DNA of 40,124 bases from Gemmatimonadota bacterium. GTDB lineage: Bacteria > Gemmatimonadota > Gemmatimonadetes > Gemmatimonadales > Gemmatimonadaceae. The notes under the pieces are model-generated. The model saw nothing but the letters and a program-made list of their open reading frames with translations, was not told the DNA's origin and did no database searches. The translations under genes and the position numbers were made by a program. Location of the stretch: the NCBI GenBank assembly GCA_031127075.1, contig JARIFA010000015.1:1-40124 (forward strand), in the 5' to 3' direction. The stretch's first letter is position 1. The number at the start of each line of letters is the position of its first letter. Below are positions 8,100 through 17,297 of this stretch, in pieces.

Positions 8100-10097
8100 A
8101 TGCCTTCAGCCTCCAGCATCACGCTCGCGATCGACACCGTCCGCACCCTCTCGATGGACGCGGTGCAACAGGCCGAGTCCGGCCATCCCGGCACGCCGAT
8201 GGCGCTCGCGCCGCTCGCGTACGCGCTCTACACGCGCCACGTGAAGCACAACCCGGCCGACCCGCACTGGCCGGACCGCGACCGCGTCGTCCTCTCGGCG
8301 GGCCACGCGTCGATGCTCCTCTACTCGACGCTTTTCCTCAGCGGCTACGACCTCACGCTCGACGACCTCAAGGCGTTCCGGCAGTGGGGCTCGAAGACGC
8401 CGGGGCACCCCGAGGTCGGGCACACCGCCGGCGTCGAGACGACCACCGGCCCCCTCGGGCAGGGGATCGGCAACGCGGTCGGGATGGCGGTCGCCGAGGC
8501 GCAGCTCGCCGCGACCTTCAATCAAGACGGGCACACGCCGATCGACCATTACACCTGGTTCATCGCCGGCGACGGCTGCCTGATGGAGGGGATCTCGCAC
8601 GAGGCCGCCTCCTTCGCGGGCCACCAGCGGCTCGGGAAGCTGATCGGGTTCTGGGATGACAACGACATCACCATCGATGGCCGCGTCTCCCTCGCCTCGC
8701 GTGACGATGTCGCCGCGCGCTTCGCGGCGTACGGCTGGCAGGTGCTCCACCTCACCGAGGTGAACGACCAGGATGCGATCGACCGCGTGATCGCCGAGGC
8801 GAAGGCCGACACCGCGCGTCCGACCCTCATCTGCACCAAGACGATCATCGGCTACGGTTCCCCCAATCGGGCCGACACGGCCAAGGCGCACGGCGAGCCG
8901 CTCGGGAAGGACGAGATCCTCCTCACGAAGCAGGCGTACGGGTGGCCCAGCACCGAGCCCTTCCACGTGCCGGCAGAAGCGCTCACGCACTGGCGCGAGA
9001 CGAAGACGCGCGGCGTCGCGTTGCAGAAGGCGTGGATGGACCGCTTCATGGCCTTCACCAAGGCGCAGCCCGTCGCCGCCAAGGAGCTCGGTCGCCGGTG
9101 GCACGGCGATCTCCCCACCGGGTGGGAGAAGACGCTGCCGAAGTTCGACGCGGTGACCGGCAACGTCGCGAGCCGCGCCGCGAGCGGCACGGTGCTCAAC
9201 GCGATCGCTCCGGCGCTCCCTGAGCTGCTCGGGGGCTCCGCCGACCTCACCGGCTCCAATCTCACCGACGTGAAGGGGGGGGCCCTCTTCTCCGCGGAGG
9301 ACCGCACCGGTCGCAACTTCCGCTACGGCATCCGCGAGCACGGGATGGGCGCGATCATGAACGGGATGGCGCTGCATGGCGGCGTGATCCCGTACGGCGG
9401 CACCTTCCTCGTCTTCGCCGACTACATGCGACCGGCGATCCGGCTCGCGGCCCTCATGAAGCAGCGCGTGATCTACGTCTTCACGCACGACTCCATCGGC
9501 CTCGGTGAGGACGGTCCGACCCACCAGCCCGTCGAACATCTCACCTCGCTGCGCTGCATCCCGAACCTCCTCGTGCTCCGCCCCGCGGATGCGAACGAGG
9601 TCGCCGAGTGCTGGCGCATCGCACTGATGCACCGTGACGGCCCGAGCGCGATCATCCTCACGCGGCAGAAGCTCTCCTGCGTGGACCGGACGACGCACGC
9701 GCCGGCGATCGACGCCACCAAGGGCGCCTACATCCTCAAGGACGCCCCGTCGGGCACGACGCCGGCGGCGGTGATCCTCGCGAGCGGCTCCGAGGTCGAG
9801 ATCGCGCTCGCGGCGCAGGCGGCGCTCGCCGGCGACGGCATCGCGACCCGCGTCGTCTCGATGTGCTCGATGGAACTCTTCGCGGCGCAGGACGCGGCGT
9901 ACCGGGCGTCGGTGCTGCCGGCTGGGATCCGGCGCGTGGCGATCGAGGCCGCGCATCCGATGAGCTGGCACCGCTGGGTCGGCGACACCGGGACGATCAT
10001 CGGCATCGCCACCTTCGGCGCGAGCGCGCCCGCCCCGACGCTCTACCGGGAGTACGGCATCACGGCGAACGCGGTCGTGCGCGCGGTGCGGGGGTGA
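8100..10097 (+). CDS. tkt: Transketolase
   Basis: This is a 665-residue enzyme of full family length. It transfers a two-carbon ketol unit between pentose-phosphate-pathway sugars using thiamine diphosphate and a divalent cation, in the cytoplasm. Family signatures appear in order: [20 protein letters not shown] at the N-terminus, [14 protein letters not shown], the ThDP/metal motif [13 protein letters not shown] near residue 156, [10 protein letters not shown] and [17 protein letters not shown] in the pyrimidine-binding domain, [16 protein letters not shown] near 465, and a C-terminal domain ending in the catalytic-fold phrase [13 protein letters not shown]. The ATG at 8100 gives the normal N-terminus. 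It follows the oxidoreductase by 77 bases that hold the 11-bp repeat array, and is followed at 25 bases by the ATP-grasp gene, so those two are probably co-transcribed. Confidence 0.98.
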   Translation: MPSASSITLAIDTVRTLSMDAVQQAESGHPGTPMALAPLAYALYTRHVKHNPADPHWPDRDRVVLSAGHASMLLYSTLFLSGYDLTLDDLKAFRQWGSKTPGHPEVGHTAGVETTTGPLGQGIGNAVGMAVAEAQLAATFNQDGHTPIDHYTWFIAGDGCLMEGISHEAASFAGHQRLGKLIGFWDDNDITIDGRVSLASRDDVAARFAAYGWQVLHLTEVNDQDAIDRVIAEAKADTARPTLICTKTIIGYGSPNRADTAKAHGEPLGKDEILLTKQAYGWPSTEPFHVPAEALTHWRETKTRGVALQKAWMDRFMAFTKAQPVAAKELGRRWHGDLPTGWEKTLPKFDAVTGNVASRAASGTVLNAIAPALPELLGGSADLTGSNLTDVKGGALFSAEDRTGRNFRYGIREHGMGAIMNGMALHGGVIPYGGTFLVFADYMRPAIRLAALMKQRVIYVFTHDSIGLGEDGPTHQPVEHLTSLRCIPNLLVLRPADANEVAECWRIALMHRDGPSAIILTRQKLSCVDRTTHAPAIDATKGAYILKDAPSGTTPAAVILASGSEVEIALAAQAALAGDGIATRVVSMCSMELFAAQDAAYRASVLPAGIRRVAIEAAHPMSWHRWVGDTGTIIGIATFGASAPAPTLYREYGITANAVVRAVRG

Positions 10098-10122
10098 GGA
10101 TGGCCGAGCGTCGGAGGCGTCG

Positions 10123-11136
10123 ATGAAGCGCCTCCGCGTCCTGCTCCTCACCCATCCCGATCTCGTCCCACCGGATGGCGCGGTCGCGCGCGACTCGCGC
10201 GCGGGCTTCGAGATCAAGACCGAGGCTGATGTGCGCGATGGCCTGCGCGCGCTCAGCCACGAGGTGCGCGTCCTCGGCGTGCAGTGGGACCTCGGTCCCA
10301 TCCGCGAGGCGGTCGAGACCTTCGCCCCCGACATCGTCTTCAACCTCCTCGAGGAGTTCCATGGGGAGACGATGTACGACCACAACGTCGTGAGCCTGCT
10401 CGAGCTGCTGCAGGTGCCCTACACCGGCTGTAATCCGCGCGGGCTCGTGCTCGCGCGCGGGAAGGCGCTCGCGAAGAAGTTGCTGACGTACCACCGGATC
10501 CGCGTGCCGGAGTTCGCCGTCTTCCCGCGCGGGCGGGCGACGCGTCGGCCGCGCGACCTCGGGTTCCCGCTCATCGTGAAGTCGCTCACCGCCGACGCCT
10601 CGCTCGGCATCTCGAAGGCCTCCGTCGTGGCGGATGATGCCGAACTGGCGGCGCGCGTGCGGTTCATCCACGACCGCGTCCGCACCGACGCCATCGCCGA
10701 GCGCTTCGTGGATGGGCGCGAGCTCTACGTGAGCGTGCTGGGCGACGATCGGCTCCGGACCTTCGCCCCGTGGGAGCTGACCGCACGCCCCACCACGCCG
10801 GGCGAGCCGCTCATCGCGACGGAGCGCCTCAAGCACGATCCCGCCTACCAGTCGCGCCACGCGGTGGCGATCCGCCCCGCCGAGGACCTCCCGACCGAGG
10901 TCACCGAGCGGCTCCTACGTGACTCGAAGCGCATCTATCGAATCCTCGAGTTGAGCGGCTACGCGCGGCTCGACTTCCGCTTGGATGCCGAGGGGCGCGC
11001 CTGGTTCCTCGAGGCGAACCCGAACCCTGACATCGCCCGCGGCGAGGAGTTCGCCGAATCGGCGGCGCACGCGGGGCTCCCGTATCCGGAGCTGCTGCAG
11101 CGCCTCCTCGCGCTCGGGCTCCGTCGGCACCACTGA
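10123..11136 (+). CDS. Ddl-like ATP-grasp ligase of unknown substrate
   Basis: This is a 337-residue ATP-grasp protein with the D-Ala-D-Ala-ligase layout: an N-terminal Rossmann-like domain (FAPDIVFNLLEEFHGETMYD, VPYTGCNP), a nucleotide-binding middle (FPLIVKSLTADASLGISKAS) and the Mg-binding end (ARLDFRLD, FLEANPNPDIARGEEF). It joins a carboxylate to an amine through an acyl-phosphate, but the substrate cannot be read from sequence. A separate and more canonical ddl is at 32431-33354, so this copy probably makes another peptide bond. GGAGG lies six bases before the ATG. No neighbouring gene points to a pathway; it is a close follower of transketolase. Confidence 0.85.
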   Translation: MKRLRVLLLTHPDLVPPDGAVARDSRAGFEIKTEADVRDGLRALSHEVRVLGVQWDLGPIREAVETFAPDIVFNLLEEFHGETMYDHNVVSLLELLQVPYTGCNPRGLVLARGKALAKKLLTYHRIRVPEFAVFPRGRATRRPRDLGFPLIVKSLTADASLGISKASVVADDAELAARVRFIHDRVRTDAIAERFVDGRELYVSVLGDDRLRTFAPWELTARPTTPGEPLIATERLKHDPAYQSRHAVAIRPAEDLPTEVTERLLRDSKRIYRILELSGYARLDFRLDAEGRAWFLEANPNPDIARGEEFAESAAHAGLPYPELLQRLLALGLRRHH

Positions 11137-11275
11137 GTCGGACCGCGGAGTCGGCACGAGCGGACGGCGGCGGACGGCGCGGCCCGCCGATCCACCGGCG
11201 ACATCCCCCGTCCGCTTAGCTTTCGCGAGCGGTCAGCGTCCGGCGACCGCCCCGCGTATCCCTTCTGTGACCACT

Positions 11276-12559
11276 ATGCCCCGCCTCCTGCGCCGCGCCG
11301 TTCTGGCTGCGGTCCTGCTCGTCTCGTCTCTGTCCGTCCGCGCGAGCGAGGCTCAGGGCGTCGTCGACACCCGCGTCCGCGTCTTCCTCGACTGCCAGAC
11401 CTTCGGCTGCGACCGGAACTTCTTCATCACCGAGCTCCCCTTCGTCCTCTGGACGCAGGATCGCCTCGATGCCGACGCACATCTGCTCGTGACGCGCCTC
11501 GGCACCGCCTCCGGCGGCGGTGAGTACACCGTGACGCTCTACGGGCATCGTCGCTTCGAAGGCCGGGCGGATACCCTCGTCACGACACTCCCGCCGAACA
11601 CCACCGACGACGTGCGGCGGCGCGAACTCGCCCGTCTCTTCAAGCTGGGGCTCGTCGGGTATGTGACACGCCTCCCCGGGCAGGAGCGGTTCGCCGTCAC
11701 CTACACCGCACCGGCGAACGCCCCCGCCGCGCCGCGGATGACCGACGTGCAGGACCCCTGGAACCTCTGGGTCTACCGGACCCGGCTCAATGGCGGTGGC
11801 GGCGCGGAAAGCCGAGCGAGCAACTACGAGGTCACTGGGAACGTCACCGCCTCGCGCATCACCGAGGACTGGAAGGTCACCTTCTACTTCCAGAACGAGT
11901 ACCGGTACAACCGCTTCAAGACGACCGACACTACCTCGCGGGAGTACATCCGCCGCAACGGCGATGCAATCGCCCGGGTGGTCCGGAGCATCACCGACCA
12001 CTGGTCGGTCGGAACGGGCGTTGGTGGCGGCTACTCTGAGTTCCGCAACACCGATCTCTACCAGCTCGCCGACGTCTCGGCGGAGTACAACCTCTTCCCG
12101 TGGGCCGAAGCGACGAGTCGGCAGCTCGTGTTCGCGACGGGTCTCGGGGTTCGGCGCTACACGTACGCCGAGGAGACGATCTACGGCGAGACCGAAGAGA
12201 CGCGCCCGATCGCCCGGCTCATGCTCGCAGGGGAGTCCCGGCAGCCGTGGGGCTCGATCGACGCCGCCCTGCGCTACAACCGCTTCCTGATGGCGGATAA
12301 CCGCTACAGCCTCGCCTTCAACGGCCGGACGAACATCCGCCTCTCCCGCGGGCTCTCCATCGAATTGCGGGGCGAGGCGGCGAAGGTGAACGACCAGCTC
12401 TATCTTCCCCGGGGCGGTGCCTCCGAGGACGAGGTCCTCACCCGGCAGCGTGCGCTCGCGACGGCGTTCCGCCTGACCGGGAGCGTCGGCCTGAACTTCA
12501 CCTTCGGGTCGATCTACAACACCATCGTCAACCCGCGCCTCGAGGACTTCGGGTTCTAG
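11276..12559 (+). CDS. Probable outer-membrane beta-barrel protein (DUF481-like)
   Basis: This is a 427-residue protein with a classic Sec signal (basic start, AVLAAVLLVSSLSV core, cleavage after a SEAQ-like site). Two cysteines follow closely (FLDCQTFGCDRNFF). From about residue 150 the chain alternates polar and hydrophobic residues in strand-sized segments (ITEDWKVTFYFQNEYRYNRF, WSVGTGVGGGYSEF, LNFTFGSIYNTIVNPRL) and ends in Phe, as outer-membrane barrels do. The pattern of a solvent-exposed N-terminal part and a barrel comparing treated strands recalls DUF481/YdiY-like porins; the family link is tentative and the function unknown. The ATG at 11276 begins the signal peptide; the open frame before it is antisense-like. 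It is followed 25 bases later by the VKOR gene. Confidence 0.75.
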   Translation: MPRLLRRAVLAAVLLVSSLSVRASEAQGVVDTRVRVFLDCQTFGCDRNFFITELPFVLWTQDRLDADAHLLVTRLGTASGGGEYTVTLYGHRRFEGRADTLVTTLPPNTTDDVRRRELARLFKLGLVGYVTRLPGQERFAVTYTAPANAPAAPRMTDVQDPWNLWVYRTRLNGGGGAESRASNYEVTGNVTASRITEDWKVTFYFQNEYRYNRFKTTDTTSREYIRRNGDAIARVVRSITDHWSVGTGVGGGYSEFRNTDLYQLADVSAEYNLFPWAEATSRQLVFATGLGVRRYTYAEETIYGETEETRPIARLMLAGESRQPWGSIDAALRYNRFLMADNRYSLAFNGRTNIRLSRGLSIELRGEAAKVNDQLYLPRGGASEDEVLTRQRALATAFRLTGSVGLNFTFGSIYNTIVNPRLEDFGF

Positions 12560-12584
12560 CGCGGGCTCCGGGAACCCCATCGCC

Positions 12585-13013
12585 ATGCGGCTCCGGCAGA
12601 CCACCGCGCTCCTCGCACTCGTCAACGCGCTCGTCGCGACCTATCTGCATCTTTGGAAGCTCGGCCTCGCCGGCGAGCTGAGCTGCGGCGGCGCCGGCGG
12701 CTGCGCGGTGGTGCAGTTCAGCAGCTGGAGCTGGTTCCTCGGGGTCGATGTCGCATTGATCGGCGCCATCGGCTACATGCTTATCCTCGCCGCCGCCCTC
12801 TGGGGCCTGCGCGAGACGCGCCTCGACGCCCGTGGCCCCGCCCTCGCGCTCGCCGCGCTCGTCTACCCGGCGATCCTCTTCACCATCCGGCTCAAGTACG
12901 CGGAGTGGATCGTCCTGCGCACCTTCTGCCCCTGGTGCGCCATCTCCGCCGTCTCGATCACCGTCCTCGGCGTCCTCGTCGCGCTCGATCTCCGGCGGAC
13001 GCGCGGCGCCTGA
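12585..13013 (+). CDS. Vitamin K epoxide reductase (VKOR) family membrane oxidoreductase
   Basis: This is a 142-residue, four-helix inner-membrane protein. It has the VKOR pattern: a loop cysteine pair (C-GGAGG-C near residues 38-44), a conserved Ser/Trp segment before the second helix (SSWSWFLGVDVALIGAIGY) and the active-site CPWC near 115-118 in the last helix pair. Bacterial VKORs pass electrons from DsbA-like thioredoxins to quinone and so drive disulphide formation in exported proteins. That would suit the many secreted, cysteine-bearing products nearby. No fused thioredoxin domain is present, so the partner must be encoded elsewhere. It converges on the lipoprotein gene with nine bases between stops. 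Confidence 0.93.
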   Translation: MRLRQTTALLALVNALVATYLHLWKLGLAGELSCGGAGGCAVVQFSSWSWFLGVDVALIGAIGYMLILAAALWGLRETRLDARGPALALAALVYPAILFTIRLKYAEWIVLRTFCPWCAISAVSITVLGVLVALDLRRTRGA

Positions 13014-13022
13014 GCGGCGCGG

Positions 13023-13616
13023 TCAGATACCGGGGTCGAAGGCCTCGGTGATCGTCCGTCCACAGAAGGTGCCGCGGGCTTCGATATGCGGATCCGTGTC
13101 CGGCGTCACGAGCACGAGGTCGATATCCACTGTGCAGCGGCCCGAGCGGCCGTCCAAGGCGAAGGTGAACGCCCCGACGATGGAGCCGGTGAAGCTGAGG
13201 TTGTCCGCCGCGTACTGCAAGGCCATCCGCGTCCGAAGCCCGGGATCCGCATCGAAGGTCCAGGTCCGTCCGCTGTCCGTCGTGACGGCGCAGTCCGCGA
13301 AGCGCTGTCGGATGTCCAGATCCATCTGGGTGGAGTCCGTGGCGACAATCGCCACGACGCTGGACCGGCCGCCCGCCGGACACGAACGCGAGAGGGCGAT
13401 CGTATCGGCCTGTGTCAGCGTCGGGAACGGGACCGTCGGGGCCCGGAGCGCGGCGTCACCCGCCTGCACCGCTGGCTCCATCGTGGAGTACCCGACCAGC
13501 TGCAACGCCGCGAAGGCCGCGCTGGCCTCCTCGGCCGTCAGGGAGTCGGTCGGGCCAGTCGCGCGCTCACAGGCGGCGAGGACGAAGACGACGGGAAGAA
13601 GGAGACGGGCGCGCAT
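13023..13616 (-). CDS. Small secreted lipoprotein of unknown function
   Basis: This is a 197-residue protein with a lipoprotein signal: MRARLLLPVVFVLAACERA, lipobox LAAC with lipidation Cys near residue 16. The mature part is rich in Thr, Ala and Asp and contains three further cysteines in contexts suggesting extracytoplasmic disulphides (SRSCPAGG, FADCAVTTD, RCTVDIDL, GTFCGRTI). I do not recognise a family. The ATG at 13616 was chosen because it begins the signal peptide; upstream codons in frame are Arg/Phe-rich and unlikely. The gene stands alone on the minus strand downstream of nothing obvious; 110 bases separate it from the DUF5916 gene end. Confidence 0.72.
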   Translation of the reverse strand: MRARLLLPVVFVLAACERATGPTDSLTAEEASAAFAALQLVGYSTMEPAVQAGDAALRAPTVPFPTLTQADTIALSRSCPAGGRSSVVAIVATDSTQMDLDIRQRFADCAVTTDSGRTWTFDADPGLRTRMALQYAADNLSFTGSIVGAFTFALDGRSGRCTVDIDLVLVTPDTDPHIEARGTFCGRTITEAFDPGI

Positions 13617-13726
13617 GGAGGACTCCGGAAGGCTGATGAGACGTCGAAAGATGGGCGACCGGAACCAGTCACACAACAGGCATCAGCCGACCTGGCCTCG
13701 GGGAGAACCCGACACTGCGTGGCGCG

Positions 13727-15997
13727 TCAGAACGCCAGCATCCGGGTGACTTTGAGCGCGAGCGTCTGCTCACCGAGGATGCCGGTGTCCGCGTTGCGGC
13801 GGTCGGTGTAGACGAGGAAGACGTCGCTCAACGGCGCGAACCGATAGTTGAGGCGCGCGTTCGTCACCCAGGTCGCCGACTGCGCGTTGTACTGCACGAA
13901 CGCGCTCCCGAAGAGCTTCGTGGACCACGCGTAGCGCACCCGCACCCGGCCGATGTCCGCGAGGACGTCGCCGCTGGCGAGCGAGAGGTCATTCCGCGTG
14001 TAGTTCAGCTCGAGGAGGAGGTCGTACCGCGGCCGCCAAGTCACCGTCGTCCCGGCCGCGCGGCGGGTCCCGTCGTAGAAGCCGCCAGTGGTGTACGACG
14101 CCGTGCCGTACAGCCGACGCGCCCGGCCCGTCGTATAGCTCACCTCGGCCTCGCGCCACGAGTAGCTGCCGATCGGCACCGCATACCCCGGCACCACCGT
14201 GAACGGCGCGTCGAGACGGTCGAACTGATCCTTCATCTCGAACTTGATGTTCCCGTCGGGCTGGAAGAGCAGATCGAGCCCCGCCTGCACCGTCCGTGTC
14301 GCGAGCGCACCCCGCAGGTCGTTGATGCGATCGAACTCCACGTACGGCGCGATCTCCTGGATCCCCTTCCACTTCGGCCGGGCGTGCACGCCGAGTGTGG
14401 CGTAGAGCTGGTCCATATCCGCCCGACGCACGAAGCCGATCCCCGGGTCGAAATCCTCAGAGACGCGCTTCCACATCGCGCCGGTGTTCCAGAAGGCATC
14501 GCGATAGGCCGCGGAGAGGCGCGCCGTATAGCCGTCGGACCCACTGCCGGGGCCATCGCTCGCGGCGACATACGAATTAAGGATCAGCGCACTGCTCGGC
14601 CGCAGATTCGCGTCGAAGCCATAACTCACGTTCTCGTCGCCGGATCCGTCGGTGGCGGCGCGGCGCTGCACCAGCACCCCCACGTCCGACGCCTCCGCCA
14701 CCTGCCGCTTCACACGGACCACACTGAAGTTCTCGGTCGGCAACGCCTCGGAGCGCTGCGTCTGCATGTCGAGGAGCCCCAGTTCCCACGCCCCGGCACG
14801 CCCGGAGACCCGCCCACCGCCGACGATCGGAATCGGGCGGCCGTCGGCCGTGAGGCCGATCTGCCGCGAGTTGAAGAAGGTGAAGTCGCGCGGCCCCGCC
14901 CCCATCCGGTAGTTCCGCTCTTCGCTGTCTCCGAACATGAAGGAGCCCGCGTTCTCGATGAAGAACTCGCGCCGCTCCGGGAAGAACAGGGAGAAACGGG
15001 TCAGGTTCACCTGCTCCTGGTCCACCTCAACCTGCGAGAAGTCAGTGTTGTAGGTCAGGTCGAGCGTCATCGATGGCGTGAGGCCGTACTTCAGATCCAG
15101 CCCGGCGTCCTGTGCGGTACCGAGCGCGCTCGCTGGCACCTGCGCGCCGCGCGAATCGTTCCCGACCACATACGGCTTGAGCTGCAGGTTCCGGCCCGGT
15201 CGGATCCCCTCGAGTCCCGCCATCGTTCCCGCCTTCGACATCCGGTGGAGCCGATACTGCCGCTCCAATGGCGCCCAATACGACGTTTCGTTCACGCGGC
15301 GCACGCGCCGGATGAAGTTCACCCCCCAATCCTGCACCGGGAGCGCGCCGTCGAAGCGCAGTGTCCGCATCGGGATCGAGAGCTCCGCGATCCACGAGGA
15401 GTCGGTCATCCGCGTGCGGAGCGTGATGATGCCCTCCCACGCTTCGACGACGGTGCGCGAGTCGTTGAACACCTGTTCGTCGCGGATCCCCCCCATCGGG
15501 TTGATCGCGAACATGAAGGCGTTCCGCCGATCGTGGAACGTATCGAGCGCCAGCCCGAAGATGTCGCTGTCCGGCGTTTGGAAGTCCCGCTCGAGCCCCG
15601 CGCTGATCGCGCGCGACGGCTCCGGGTCGAAGTTCTCGGCGGCCACGTACAGGTGATCGTCGTCATAGAGCACGCGCACCACCGTCCGGAACGTCGCCGG
15701 CATCCCCGTATTCGGGAGCTGCTGTCGGAAGTCGGTGAGCAGCTCCGCCGTGGCCCACTCCGCTTCGTCGAGCACCGCGTCGATCGTCGGCGGACGCGTC
15801 ACCTTCGTCGGATGCATCGACGGGCGTGGCGCGAGCTCAGGATTGACGTAGGCCGACGGAGCGGCCGGCACGGCGGGCGCTGAGGATGTGGTGTTCTGGC
15901 CCTGCGCCGCCCCAGCGAGCAGCGCGGTCAACAGCCACCCCTGACGCAGCGTGCGCACGGTCGACGTGGCCCCGAGACGGCGGGTCGGTCCCCTCAC
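13727..15997 (-). CDS. DUF5916 beta-barrel protein with N-terminal CBM9-like domain
   Basis: This is a 756-residue exported protein. After a signal peptide (LRQGWLLTALLAGAAQGQ) comes a carbohydrate-binding-module-9-like sandwich (PPTIDAVLDEAEWA, VVRVLYDDDHLYVAAENFD; about 60-240). The DUF5916 part follows, with FFPERREFFIENAG near 330 and YNTDFSQVEVDQEQVNLTRF. The C-terminal half is strand-rich and ends in VTRMLAF, so it is likely an outer-membrane barrel. These proteins are common in Bacteroidota and Gemmatimonadota and are often called putative hydrolases, but no reaction is established. The GTG start at 15997 overlaps the M20 peptidase stop as GTGA, so the two are translated together; a shared role in peptide handling at the cell surface is possible. 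Confidence 0.87.
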   Translation of the reverse strand: MRGPTRRLGATSTVRTLRQGWLLTALLAGAAQGQNTTSSAPAVPAAPSAYVNPELAPRPSMHPTKVTRPPTIDAVLDEAEWATAELLTDFRQQLPNTGMPATFRTVVRVLYDDDHLYVAAENFDPEPSRAISAGLERDFQTPDSDIFGLALDTFHDRRNAFMFAINPMGGIRDEQVFNDSRTVVEAWEGIITLRTRMTDSSWIAELSIPMRTLRFDGALPVQDWGVNFIRRVRRVNETSYWAPLERQYRLHRMSKAGTMAGLEGIRPGRNLQLKPYVVGNDSRGAQVPASALGTAQDAGLDLKYGLTPSMTLDLTYNTDFSQVEVDQEQVNLTRFSLFFPERREFFIENAGSFMFGDSEERNYRMGAGPRDFTFFNSRQIGLTADGRPIPIVGGGRVSGRAGAWELGLLDMQTQRSEALPTENFSVVRVKRQVAEASDVGVLVQRRAATDGSGDENVSYGFDANLRPSSALILNSYVAASDGPGSGSDGYTARLSAAYRDAFWNTGAMWKRVSEDFDPGIGFVRRADMDQLYATLGVHARPKWKGIQEIAPYVEFDRINDLRGALATRTVQAGLDLLFQPDGNIKFEMKDQFDRLDAPFTVVPGYAVPIGSYSWREAEVSYTTGRARRLYGTASYTTGGFYDGTRRAAGTTVTWRPRYDLLLELNYTRNDLSLASGDVLADIGRVRVRYAWSTKLFGSAFVQYNAQSATWVTNARLNYRFAPLSDVFLVYTDRRNADTGILGEQTLALKVTRMLAF

Positions 15998-17286
15998 GGC
16001 ACGAACGCGCGCACAGGGCGGATCCCATCACCGAAGGTCGTCGCCAGCAGCAGCGTCAGCTTCGTCCCCTGGAGCGCGCTGGGCCAGTGCGCCCATTCGC
16101 TCAGCGTGTGCTGATCACCGCCGTAGGAACGGCCGATCGCGATGCTCGGCACCCCCGCCACCACCCCGATGTTCGCGTCGGTGCTGCCGGTGGCCAGGGC
16201 CCGCTGCGCGCCGGGCATCCCGAAGCTCACGCCAAGCTGCTGCTGGATGTCGATCGCGGTCTGCACGATGGGATGCTGGCGCGCCCCGGCGAGCATCCGC
16301 TCCGTCCCACCCGCGCGGTTCTTCTGCTCGATCTCGATAGTCAGCCCCACCCGCGCGCGGTCCGCCGCCTCCTGCGCGATCCGGCCGATCCGCCGGTCGA
16401 GCGAGTCGAGCAGCGTCGGATCAGAAGAGCGCAGGTCGACCGTGAAGTAGAGGTCCTGCGGGATTCCATTGAAGATCACACCGCCGTGTACCTGCCCCAC
16501 GTTGATGACCGCGCCGTTGGGGAGCGCGGGCGGCTGCAGCTGGTAGATCCGCTGCACCGCGTCCGCCATCGCGAGGACTGGGGTCGGCTTGCCGCGGGAC
16601 TGCAGGGTGTGGGAGCCCTCGCTGGTGTAGCGATAGCGTGTCCAATAGATGCCGAGCGCGCCATAGCTCACCGGACCGAGGCCGCCATCCATCGCGACGA
16701 GGAGATCGGGCTTCGGGTTGTGGTCGAACCAGTACTGCATCCCGCGCAGGCCGAGCTCCTCCTGCACCGTCGCGACGAAGACGAGATCGCCCTTCGTGGC
16801 GACCTTCGCTGCGTTGAGTGCACGGATGGTGGCGAGCATGTTCGCCACGGAGGAGCTGTTGTCGAAGATGCCGGGCGCACGGAGCGTGTCACCGTCGCGC
16901 CGGACGGCGAGGTTCGTCTCGACCGCGTGCACGATGTCCATATGCGCCGCGAAGACGATTGTCGGGCCGCCGCCCGTCCCCTTCCGGACCCCCGTCACGT
17001 TCCCCATCGAATCCGTGCGCACGAGGAGCCCTTCGCGCTCGAACTGCGCCTTCACATAGGCGCCGCGGGCCTGCTCCTGGGTCGACTTGCCGACCATCTG
17101 CGCGATCCGAATCCACTCCTCGACCTGCTGCGGGAATTGCCGGTCGAGATGCGCGAGAGCGGCCTTCACATCGGGCCGGTTCAGGAGCGCGGGGTCCCAG
17201 GCGGTGGGATACGACGGCGTCTGGGCGGCGAGGGAGACGCTGCCGATGGCGAGGACGAACGCGAGGAGGCGTGGGATGAGGGGCAT
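15994..17286 (-). CDS. Exported M20-family metallopeptidase
   Basis: This is a 430-residue peptidase with a signal peptide (LLAFVLAIGSVSLAAQ). The M20 di-zinc site is complete: H115 and D117 in AAHMDIVH, bridging D142 in GIFDNSSS, catalytic and metal Glu pair E176-E177 in VQEELGLRG, D200 in AMDGG and H393 in GGDQHTLSE. The lid/dimerisation domain lies between about 210 and 325. Such enzymes remove residues from short peptides; the order resembles peptidase T-like members. Export places it in the periplasm or at the surface. It starts 11 bases after the aquaporin gene and overlaps the DUF5916 gene, forming a three-gene operon. Confidence 0.94.
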   Translation of the reverse strand: MPLIPRLLAFVLAIGSVSLAAQTPSYPTAWDPALLNRPDVKAALAHLDRQFPQQVEEWIRIAQMVGKSTQEQARGAYVKAQFEREGLLVRTDSMGNVTGVRKGTGGGPTIVFAAHMDIVHAVETNLAVRRDGDTLRAPGIFDNSSSVANMLATIRALNAAKVATKGDLVFVATVQEELGLRGMQYWFDHNPKPDLLVAMDGGLGPVSYGALGIYWTRYRYTSEGSHTLQSRGKPTPVLAMADAVQRIYQLQPPALPNGAVINVGQVHGGVIFNGIPQDLYFTVDLRSSDPTLLDSLDRRIGRIAQEAADRARVGLTIEIEQKNRAGGTERMLAGARQHPIVQTAIDIQQQLGVSFGMPGAQRALATGSTDANIGVVAGVPSIAIGRSYGGDQHTLSEWAHWPSALQGTKLTLLLATTFGDGIRPVRAFVP

Positions 17287-17297
17287 AGGCCCCTAAC

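Noticed and set aside
8106-10385. A 759-codon minus-strand frame across transketolase
   Set aside because: Long antisense frames are expected at this GC content; the plus strand encodes an unmistakable transketolase.
10985-11275. N-terminal extension of the beta-barrel protein into the ATP-grasp gene
   Set aside because: The extra residues have antisense-like composition and the signal peptide starts at ATG 11276.
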